Shown piece after piece: positions 46,178 through 55,172 of a stretch of DNA of 64,000 nt. Positions within the stretch are counted from its first letter, which is position 1; each line of letters begins with the position of its first letter. Below the pieces are notes generated by a model, which was given only the letters and a program-made list of their open reading frames with translations, was not told where the DNA came from and did no database searches. The DNA comes from Aphelenchoides besseyi (Eukaryota > Nematoda > Chromadorea > Rhabditida > Aphelenchoididae). The stretch covers positions 9,858,001 through 9,922,000 of the forward strand of contig JAMPIQ010000003.1 of the NCBI GenBank assembly GCA_024699855.1, given 5' to 3'. The position numbers and the translations under genes are program-made.

Positions 46178-47420
46178 ATGGCGCCTTCCAATGGTACAAC
46201 AGCAGAACCGGAGCAGAGTAATTCCACGGCTCCCGAACGACCTCCGAGCAAGTACGCTTCCGAGTTTTTGTATTTCATGCAAAATGGACGATTCGAAGAT
46301 GACGATCCAGATTTGAGCGAACCATTGGACGAGAACACACCTGACCGTTTCGACGTTGAACAGCACAACTATGGTCAAGTGATTAAGTGAGTTAACTTCT
46401 TTGATTTTCGTTCACTCGATTGTTCAGGACAATCAATGAAGCGTTGGACAAATCAACGGTCTTCAAGAGCAACGAACGAGAACGACTCAAACGCGGCGTC
46501 GTCGACGTGATGATCCATCAGAAGCCGAGAAATGCGGCCATCAAAGATCACAAATTGAATTGCATCAACTTCTCCACGGTGTTGTCCAACATTTATCGTC
46601 GAATGAATCTGACAACTTCTGGAGCGAAAAGAAAACAGTGAGTCACAGGTTTGCCCTGTTTGGAGCATTGGTTTAGATATCCGAAATACGAAATGAATTT
46701 ACTGGAAATTCAAATGGACGACTTCAATCAAGAAGATGGCGATGGCAAGAAATCGTCGAAACGAAAAGGTAAAGCCGACGACGAAAATGGTGTCGGAAAC
46801 GATGGTGGAGTAGGAGTTTCTGATCGACCGAAGAAAGTGAAGAAGTCGGCTGGTTCGGGATACGACGGCAATCCTTCATCTTCACGACAGCACAGTCATG
46901 CCACCATAACTCGACGGTTGGGCGACGCCGTTCCCGAACACTGGAAGGAATATGTCGATTGTAAGTCTTTTGCTATTGATCTACTTTCATTTTTCTCCTA
47001 GTGACCAAGTATTGTATTCGTAAGTCCGTGGACTTGACTATCACACGTGGCGAACGAAACGACATCACTTCGACACTCAACAAGTGCAATGCAATTGAGA
47101 CGATCATTCTCGAGAATGCGAACTGTAAAACGGCGGCTGCGAGTAACAACGTGAGTTAAACAATTATGATGCTTGTTATCTTCTTCCTTCAGATTAACTA
47201 CTCAACTTTGCACAACTACACGCATCGAGCGATGTATACGATTCAAAAAGTTTTGGGCAGCGACGAGGTTCCCGCTAAAACGTTGGAGTTGTTGAAAACA
47301 GACGCGACCTACGATGAAATTTGCAAAAAGATGGGAGTTAAGAGAGCACCAACTTTGGCGAGATTTGTACCCAAGAAGCCGACAGACGCACAGCCGGAAA
47401 CCTCAACGGCAATTGAATAA
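46178..47420 (+). CDS. Uncharacterised, probably nuclear protein
   Basis: Five exons with 39-42 nt introns encode about 365 residues. The N terminus is Ser/Pro/Glu-rich (MAPSNGTTAEPEQSNSTA). Helical segments follow (NERERLKRGVVDVMIHQK). Basic clusters (KKSSKRKGKADDE, DRPKKVKKSAGS) look like nuclear localisation signals. The C-terminal third is helical (YCIRKSVDLTITRGERNDI..., LHNYTHRAMYTIQKVLG, YDEICKKMGVKRAPTLARF). I recognise no domain. Confidence 0.65.
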
Positions 47421-47519
47421 GTAACTTCACCGCATGCTTTTGTTATCGCTTGTTATTTTGTTTAACGATTAAACGAATTGAATCTCCGAGTTTGAATATT
47501 TTTATGAAACACAAAAATC

Positions 47520-48438
47520 TCAAGCAACATAGACGTTGTCGTTTATTGTGACTCCGCATTCTTCAATTCCACGTCCAAACTGTTTAACGGATGGCTTTTT
47601 GATGCTAAGGAAAGGAATGTAATCTCGAAAATCGGCCGATGTTTGATTGCCTTCCCCAGGATCAATTGGCAAATAGTACCTAAAGTATTGGTGTATTGGT
47701 AAGCTGTTGAATGGCTGAATTACCACATCAGTAAACCATTAAATCTAGATAATTCATCAGACAAAACAAAACTTTCTAATAAGAAAATATCGACGGCATC
47801 GTAGTAGCTCGAAAAAATGCCGAGATGTCCTCCAACTAAAAATTTATTAATCTGAATCTACAGTAAGTGATATTAATGTTGAGAACTTACTACAGTTCCA
47901 ATGAGAGAGAATACTGTTAATCCTGCAAAGTTCAAGAAGCCCAAGTTCCACACTTCTGTTGATGTTGTATTAAGCCAAAATCCTCGACAACCAAAAATCG
48001 ACGCTAATAAAATAGTTTGTCCAAATTCCAATGGGTAAGTTTTGTCATTGATTAAGCGTTTGATATCGGGCTCAATTATCTACAAATGAACAATATTAAG
48101 AAAAAGAAATCGATATAACATTCTCACACATTCGACGTTGTAATTCATAACTGAAATTAAGAACGATGTGTTTGATTCTACACTTATGTCGTATACGTAC
48201 TTTTCGCACCTATCACAGTAATTAATCCAGAGATTTTCATATTGTTTTTATCGAATACTTTGACAAAAAGTGTTGCATAACGTTTCCTCAAGCAGGGAAG
48301 TTTAGACAGTAATGTCGCAGTGGGCTCCGTGTCGAAAGCTCGATAAAGACGGAAAGTTCGTGGAGTCGTTGAAGGAACATTTTGAGCGTACAAAACAGCA
48401 ACGTAGAACACAATCGCTATGATCCAAAAATAATTCAT
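47520..48438 (-). CDS. Uncharacterised secreted or membrane protein
   Basis: Five exons give about 255 residues. The first has a signal peptide (MNYFWIIAIVFYVAVLYAQ). Later parts include KIMNYNVEC, WLNTTSTEVWNLGFLNFAGLTVFSLIGTV and VGGHLGIFSSYYDAVDIFLLES, ending GVTINDNVYVA. Two hydrophobic stretches could be buried or membrane-associated. Splicing at a GATTCAG acceptor, not the nearer TTTTTAG, keeps the frame (INKFLVGGHLG). No family recognised. Confidence 0.6.
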
Positions 48439-48808
48439 TTCCCATCACTTTTCATGATCACTCTCGTATTTATACCAAAATCCTCAGATTGCTCGACTAC
48501 TGTTCTAATGTCATATTACGAAGCAAAACAATGAAAAGACCTTTTGTGTTATTTCTTGCGATGTCCAAAGGGGTTTTGAATTGTAGAATGAAGATCTTCA
48601 GTGGGGACCTCCAAATTGCAGGAGTTACATTCGTTGAGTCAAAAGTGTAAAGACAAAATTTCTTACAAAAAGTAAACGTCGCGTGAAAACAAGCGACACG
48701 CTCGATAATTGAAACGGGTTGGTTGCGTGAAATCGGAAGTCATTGCGCAGTAAAAAAAGAAGTTAAAAAACTGGCGACTGAAACAGTTTAGTCGACTGCT
48801 AAAGTGAA

Positions 48809-49652
48809 ATGATTTCCAAATTCGCTCTTCTGTTTCTATTCTTAGCTTATGTGACAGCTAAAGAGCAACGTGAGTTCTAATGTTTGATTGGAGGTTCGCC
48901 AAAGACTTTTAGTTTTCAAACCTCGAGGTCGTTTTTTTGATAAGAAATTTCGATTGTTGATCGAGGACTTCTACTCGAAAACAGACGTTGAAACACAAAC
49001 CCAAATCGACGAGCTTTTGATGGGCGTCTCCTTGGCCAATGAGACGAACGGCAATTCGGATCGTTTCTACTCCACGGCATTCACGAACCTAAAGAACGCA
49101 GTTCCAAAGTTGGAGACCTTAAATCTCGATGGCGGCTACGTTCTGAAACCGGCATTTAAAGTGGGTTAATTGAAAACAGTGTGAATCATTGGTAGTTTAG
49201 ACCGCCGATGAATTGCGCTATGAGATCGAGTATCTTCGAGAACACATAGCTGCCGTCATTCGATCAGCTCACGAGCATCATATAGACGTTCCAACGTTGA
49301 TTGTTGGCGTTGGCTATCTGTTCAATCCAAAAGTAATCGCATTTTCAGTAATCAGCTTGTTTATGTTGTTTTTCAGATTGCCGATCAAATTGATCTCCGC
49401 TCATTGATTGCTCGAACTTTTGCTGTGGAACCGACCAGGGATCCTCAGCTCTACGAGTTCACGTTCAGTTTCAACATGGACGGAGTTCGATGCCAACTGG
49501 CGATTACGATCAGCGACATTGGCGAAACATCGTCAATACCACGTGGTCGAACGCCGTTCATTGCATTCACTCGTTTGCCATCCGCGTCGATGGACAGTAT
49601 AGCACGTTTGTATTACAATCATAAGCGAGTTAGCGGACGTTTTGATCCATAA
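48809..49652 (+). CDS. Uncharacterised secreted protein
   Basis: Four exons with 40-44 nt introns give about 240 residues. Signal peptide MISKFALLFLFLAYVTA. The mature protein includes DVETQTQIDELLMGVSL, AADELRYEIEYLREHI-like helical sequence (TADELRYEIEYLREHIAAV), VPTLIVGVGYLFNP and a beta-rich C-terminal region (YEFTFSFNMDGVRCQLAIT). Only one Cys and no known domain. Confidence 0.65.
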
Positions 49653-49783
49653 ACCAACAAAGTGGTTAACGGTCGTTGCAGAGTTCGAAAAGACGAGAAT
49701 AGAAAACTGAATGTCATTGTGAATTCGTACAAATTCGGTTATTTTTGGTTTTAATTACGAAACCCAAGAGATTACTGATTCAG

Positions 49784-50184
49784 CTAAAAGAATCGAATTA
49801 TATCGTTAAGAAGTTGGTTGGTGTTGAGCAACCGGACACGAAAATGCAGCTGTTCGATTAGTGCGGCTTGTAAGATTGAATTCGAGTGTACAGATCGGTT
49901 GCCATAGTAGTTGTGGAGACAGGCAATCTTTCGGTTCACGGACTCGGCCTGTTTTCTCGTTAACGGCACCATAAGACCAAAATGAGTTGATGGCAATTTG
50001 ACCGACAAAATGTTATTTGGGGGTCTGAAGAAATCGCGGTTGACAAACAACCGGTGAGAAGCAAACGACACACCACAGGTGTTTTGCGCACGAAAAGTTC
50101 CGAAGATCTTTTAGAGGGCGTTTTTGCGACCGAATTTGCGATTTCATGGAAGTTTGAGAGTCGATAGTTTCGGCGAACTGTCAT
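49784..50184 (-). CDS. Small uncharacterised protein
   Basis: Two exons joined by a GTGTCG...CTTCAG intron of 48 nt give about 117 residues: MTVRRNYRLSNFHEIANS..., then a helical C-terminal part (RKQAESVNRKIACLHNYYG, ILQAALIEQLHFRVRLLN). Its start codon is 30 nt from the start of the divergent EXPERA-domain gene. Several GT donors are possible; this one keeps the downstream frame. Function unknown. Confidence 0.5.
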
Positions 50185-50214
50185 ATGCAATTACAGTACG
50201 TTGAGAATTAGAAA

Positions 50215-50893
50215 ATGAATCAACAGGAACCCGTCCAACAGTCACGTCCACTACCTAAATGGATTGAGTGTTGGCTTTTCTTTTCGACGATCACCTGCGC
50301 CTTCGACGCAGCTTACACGTTTCTTTGGCCCAAAAGTCAGGATGGTGGTGCGTGGACAGTGATCTTTTACTTCTGTAAATTAAAGATGTTCAACGGGAAG
50401 TAAAAGCAATTGTAGGGCACTTGTATTCAACTGTTGACACACGATATAAAGATCCGACCGACGAGGTTCTTCGTTCGCATGAACAGATGATGTTGGTAGA
50501 GATCGTGATCAACTTGATTGCCGTAGTTTCTGTAAGTTTGAATGAAATGGAAAAGAAGATGGAGTTTTCGTTTAGAATCATCGCTATTCCCCGCATACCA
50601 AACTCGTCGCTTTCATGGTCTCAGCCTTCACGTTCTGGAAGACGGTCGCGTATCTGCTCATGTACGTGAACGGGAAAACGTACTTGAATCCTGCTGCACC
50701 GACTTGGAAAGTGATTTCGGTTTTTTGGATTCCAAATTCGCTTTGGATCATCGTTCCATTGATCCTCATGCGTAGTTTGTGGCATCGTTTGGTTCCGGCA
50801 GCACCGGCAAACTTGTTACACGCAAATAAACGAAGCGCCGATGAAGGTCCGCACGTTCATTCTAATTTGTTAACTGGAAGCATTCAATCCTGA
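50215..50893 (+). CDS. EXPERA-domain (emopamil-binding-protein-like) membrane protein
   Basis: Three exons with 41-44 nt introns encode about 197 residues. Four hydrophobic segments: PLPKWIECWLFFSTITCAFD, a central IVINLIAVVS, TFWKTVAYLLMYV and VFWIPNSLWIIVPLILM. The arrangement CAFDAAYTFLWP...GGAW...FWHLYSTVDTRY...LVEIVINLIAVV...KLVAFMVSAFTFWKT is that of the EXPERA superfamily (EBP, EBPL, TMEM97, TM6SF). EBP is a sterol isomerase; EBPL-type members lack known activity and I cannot tell which this is. AATAAA at 50982. Confidence 0.75.
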
Positions 50894-50981
50894 AACCGTC
50901 TGTTTTACTAATTGGTGTGGGATATTTGTTATTCGAATTGGGAAGTAGTTGGTTAGTTTGTCATATGAATGTGTTGTCTTG

Positions 50982-50987
50982 AATAAA
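50982..50987 (+). promoter_or_regulatory. Polyadenylation signal of the EXPERA gene
   Basis: AATAAA 89 nt after the stop codon at 50893. Confidence 0.55.
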
Positions 50988-51064
50988 CAGTTTAAAATCA
51001 AATTGTGTTTATTGAAAGCTCCATGATCGAACGTGAAAGACAAACGAAGAATAAATACCGGGAA

Positions 51065-51727
51065 TTAAACTTTACATGTTTGATTTACAGTGTCGTTTAT
51101 CGGATTTTCAATTGTCGAATTCTGAACGTTTTGGTGGAACTCAGAGGTTTTCAATTTGTTACGAAGTTCACGAATTTCATTGCGTAGCTCTCGGACCTTC
51201 AGTTCCGCTTCTTCTTTGGCTTCGAAGTATCTGAGAGTGTCTACCTGGAAGCAAATGTTTGATGAATAAAACTTGGAACGCACTTGAACATCTTGTAGGC
51301 TTTGCATTAGCTTGTCGATTGTGCTGCGTGCGGAATCTCGTTCGTTTCGTACCAACGACCATTTCTGTCTCCAGAGAGCCGTGCATTCAGCCCACCATTT
51401 CATCGTCTTTTCCATTTGAGTTGCTCGATCACGGGCCTAAAGTAGAGCAAAGTTTTAGACGATGATTCGTCAAATGTTTTACCTCGTTTAACATTTCGAG
51501 TCGTTTTCGTTCACACTTCTCCCATTCGTTGAAGGTCATTTGTCCTAAGGGAACATATTCGGTTTGGGTTTCTGAACAAAATCAATGATTTCAATTCTCG
51601 TTTGCTTACCTTCATCGAACTCATCTGCTTCACGATAGTACCGATTATGAACAATGGAATCGGATATCGAGGTCTCACAAACCGTCTCACAATCCTCTTC
51701 AAGTTCACTTCCGACCACACTTTCCAT
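51065..51727 (-). CDS. CCDC102-like coiled-coil protein
   Basis: Four exons give about 178 residues. The segment [56 protein letters not shown] is read from positions 51313-51528 and matches the conserved N-terminal block of CCDC102A/B (key residues: EW, QMEKTM-WW, C-A-W-KW, VR-ER). A coiled coil follows (EAELKVRELRNEIREL). An acidic region before it holds EETQTEYVP, an LC8-binding-like TQT motif. It is much shorter than vertebrate CCDC102. A further upstream ATG at 51837 (MTAVEGGNPKLGPEAG...) could splice in through a 32-nt intron, extending the N terminus. Role unknown; the vertebrate B form is centrosomal. Confidence 0.8.
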
Positions 51728-51953
51728 TGCAAATAAAATCAAATACTCAACTTTTCGAAATGACCACTTGTTTCTTGAGCCCTCGTACTGCCAGCCTCTG
51801 GCCCAAGTTTTGGATTGCCGCCTTCCACTGCCGTCATTTCGATCGTTAAACTCGTGAGCTAATCGAAAGTCAGTTGGTCACTTTTGGTTTTCATCTCACA
51901 TGTGTAGAAGATAGGTGATCATAAGCGTAGTTTATTCGAGCACAAAAAGAAGG

Positions 51954-52270
51954 TTAGTGGTCATCGATATGGGCGAACGAAGTTGATAGTTGAGTTTGAT
52001 TATTGAGAGTCGGTTTTCGCTTCTCCGGTGTCCGACCACTACAACGATTGGATAAATCGTGGGTGTTGGCTAGACTTACAAATGGAATAGTCCCGAACTG
52101 GCACTGCAAAAAATCAAACACATCACAAATGTCAAAGCGAGAAGAGCACCGAAAAGAGCAAGTGCCGCATAAACCTTCAGAAGCCGATGATAATCGACGG
52201 TAATCAAACAATTGTTCCACGGATATGTTATGTTCGTGCATGGACTCCAATTGCTGTTTCTGTATGTCAT
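51954..52270 (-). CDS. Small single-pass membrane protein
   Basis: Two exons joined by a 42-nt intron give 91 residues, from MTYRNSNWSPCTNITYP. One transmembrane helix (VYAALALFGALLALTFVMCL) is preceded by a short, probably luminal segment with an N-glycosylation sequon and two Cys, and followed by a basic tail (GRTPEKRKPTLNNQ). An overlapping 128-codon frame lacks a membrane helix and uses no intron; it is a shadow. Family unknown. Confidence 0.6.
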
Positions 52271-52593
52271 GATGACAAGTAACGACCGGGTTTCGGTAAA
52301 AGCTATTTTGAAAGTGTTTTGTGAATTTGCATGTTTGCATTCACGAGAACTTTGGTTCCTGTTGGAGTTGTGATAAATTTAAAAGGGTTTTTGTGAGAAC
52401 CAGAACACGACGAGAAAACCACGGGTTCCAAGTACTTAGTTGACTGGAGAGCAATCAATACGCGATAGTTTCGAGTACGTTGAGATTTGTCCGTTCCAAC
52501 AAGTCTTTTGCCAAAATTCTACGTTCTACTTTGCAATCAAAAGTCTTCGTGAAGTTTTCATTCGATCGTAATTCGAGATTTCAGGTTCGCACA

Positions 52594-52872
52594 ATGACAA
52601 CTCAACTCCAAAAGTACTTGGTTCGTGCATCGCCGTTTGTGGCGCTGTGGATTTTGTTGTTCTCCAATCTGTTCGATCTGTCGACAACCAATCGAACGTT
52701 CTACGTCTACTACGTGCCGGCAATTGCAATCGTTCTTTTCGGCTTGTACGCACTTCTGACGGTGATATCCGGCGCGTTGAACATCAACGATTGTGCCGAT
52801 GCTCAAACCGAACTGCATCGTGAGATCGAAGCGACGAAGAAGGAGCTTCGAAAACGTAAAATCATTGAATGA
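52594..52872 (+). CDS. dpm-3: Dolichol-phosphate mannosyltransferase subunit 3
   Basis: A single exon of 92 codons begins MTTQLQKYLVRASPFVALW shortly after a TTTCAG acceptor, a likely trans-splice site. Two transmembrane helices (about residues 13-30 and 43-62) are followed by a cytoplasmic C-terminal helix INDCADAQTELHREIEATKK, which matches the DPM3 signature D-C-x-D-A-x-x-E-L-x-x-E-I. DPM3 tethers the catalytic DPM1 subunit to the ER membrane, where dolichol-phosphate-mannose is made for N-glycans, GPI anchors and O- and C-mannosylation. Length agrees with the family. Confidence 0.88.
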   Translation: MTTQLQKYLVRASPFVALWILLFSNLFDLSTTNRTFYVYYVPAIAIVLFGLYALLTVISGALNINDCADAQTELHREIEATKKELRKRKIIE

Positions 52873-53080
52873 AACTGCGTTCCCATTCCACACGTTCATT
52901 CCACTCGTTTTTGCCGGTCAATTCTCATAAACACTTTAATTTGGTTTCTATTCGTTCTCGTGCGTCTTAAACGCATTCGTATCGCTTGTTGTTTGTTGAT
53001 AAAAGTAAAGGAATTAGAGAAACTGTTGAAACAATTGGAGCATAAAGAAACGTTTGAGGTTGACCGTATTACGGTTAGCT

Positions 53081-54756
53081 ATGGACAGTGAATTTAGAGA
53101 GCCGAGAAGCCGCCGAAGGCGTGAGTTTTCTTTCGGATGATTGATCTTGTTCAGTTTTTAGGGTATCAGGGTCACATCGATAATCTGAATGAAACCAACG
53201 AGTATCCGCTACTCCCGAATCTGCCAGCCATCTTTGACAACGAAGAAGTGCAGACGAATGTGGTTCATGGAGACGTGAACATCTTTCCTGAACAGTGAGT
53301 TTGTGATTCTCAAATTGGAACAAAAGCTTTCAGATTCACGAGCTTCGATCAGCTCAAGTGTCTTGATCCAATTGTATTCCGAAACTTGAGGGCCGCACAA
53401 TTGGAGCGTCCGACTGTCACTCAGAAATACATGATTCAACACATCTATTGGAGTCAGAAAGATGTTTTCGTTCAAGCCACCTCTCGTACCGGCAAAACCT
53501 ACGGCTACACATTGCCGTTGATTGCGAAAATTAGCGAGTGGAAGATCAAGAAGTCGAGCAAACGCTGCAACTCGCCGTATGCGATTATTATGGTTCCAAC
53601 AAAAACCCTTGGCTATCAAACCTACAGAGACATCACATTGCTTACAAGTGGTAAGAAAAATAAATGAGAATTGAGTTGATTTGTGGTTTTAGGTTCATCG
53701 GTCAGTTGTGCTCATGCACTCGGTGGGGTTTCAATGCGTGAGACGAACGACGAGTTTAAACGTGGCTGCGACATTGTGGTGGGAACTCCCGGTCGTGTTT
53801 GCCATTTAATCGAGGAAAATCGACTTCTTTTTCACAATCTTCGCTTTATGGTTTACGACGAAGCAGACGAGATTTTCTTGAACTTCGGTGGCAAAGGTAT
53901 GGACGCCGATGTTCATAAGATAATCAAAGAGTTGAAGATAGCTGTAAGTTAACAACATCTGGAGGACTCAAATCAACGGTCTACAGATTGGAGATGCTTT
54001 AGATCGACCGCAAATTCGCTCCGTTTTCTGCTCTGCCACTTTCAATGCTACATCAATGTTATTCGATAGCGTACTCTTTCAACCCAACTATCGAGTTAAC
54101 ATTACCATTGGAAAAGAGAACGTTACTCCCAAATACATTAAACACAATTTCATTTTTGTGGTGAGTTCAAAGGCTTGACGACTGTTAGATTCGTGTTTTC
54201 AGCAGAAACAAGCCGAAAAGAGCGCCGTCTTCGCGGAGATGTTGCCAACATTTCAATCGCTCGGACAAACGATCGTGTTCGTGAATCGCGAAACCGAAAC
54301 AATCACGAACGCGATCTTTCAAACGTTGTCTCCCAATTCGTACGTAGCTCACGAGCTGCGAGCTGACAATTATGCCAAAGAGAACTTGCGTGCAATCACC
54401 GAAATTCGTGACAATTTTGCCGACTTTTTGGTGGCCACCCGAATCGGAGCTCGTGGTCTAAACTTCCCGTCGTGTCGTTGTGTTGTCAACTACGACATAT
54501 CGCGCGATCGATACGAGCTTCTGAATCGTTTGAGTCGATGTGCGTTGGCCGGTGCTGAAGCCATGACTTTCACATTCTTTGCCATGGACACCGATCTCAG
54601 CATTGCATCGTGGTTATGTCAAGTGGGTTCGTCAATCGAAGTTGTGGCTAATCACTTGGCTTTCAGTTGTTAGAAGATACAAATCAACCGGTACCTGTGA
54701 CATTGAAGGAAGCGGCAAATCGATATATAGTTACGAGCAAATCGATCGTTCGTTAG
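53081..54756 (+). CDS. DEAD-box RNA helicase-like protein with degenerate motifs
   Basis: Seven exons with 38-46 nt introns give about 450 residues. Visible motifs: a Q-motif-like RPTVTQKYMIQ, Walker A ATSRTGKT, PTKTLGYQ (Ia), TPGR (Ib), DEAD in VYDEADE (II), CSATF (III, SAT kept), IVFVN (IV). Late motifs are altered: motif V reads ATRIGARGLNFP with Asn replacing the usual Asp, and motif VI, normally HRIGRTGR, reads NRLSRCALAG and so lacks the arginine pair that contacts ATP. It resembles the PL10/Vasa group in layout but lacks glycine-rich tails. Reduced or absent helicase activity is inference; RNA binding may remain. Confidence 0.87.
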
Positions 54757-55172
54757 TTGCCATCAACGTTTTTGTAACTCCGAGACGTTTGCGGGTTAAT
54801 TTTCTGTTTAATCTGAATAAATATGTCATTAGTGACGTGACGAAAATTTGTTTGCAATTACGAGTCTTTGTCACTTGCACATTCCAATTGAATATCGTCG
54901 TTTTTTCTGAACACCTATTTGACAAGTTGGAGCTTCTTGGCCATTGAGATCACTTAATGGTTGAAGACGAGTTGTTTACTATCGGCTACATCTCTTCCTT
55001 TGTAGGTGGTGTACAGAGGCGAAAGAGTCGAATTTGCAAGCAAAGAATATCGCGATTACGCAATTGGTAATTTGCTTTCCCACGACTTTCAGGAGTCAGT
55101 TGGGATAGAAATTTTGTGGTAAGCGGTTGCTCTATTTTTCTTTGAGTTCAAACACATCGATTTGAAGTCGGG
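54757..55172. other. Interval between DEAD-box and Mind bomb-like genes
   Basis: Contains an exon-like stretch after CTTTGTAG at about 55006 (VVYRGERVEFASKEYRDYAIGN) that stays open to a GTAAGC donor near 55118, but its phase does not match the downstream exon. It could be part of the missing N terminus of the next gene. Confidence 0.3.
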
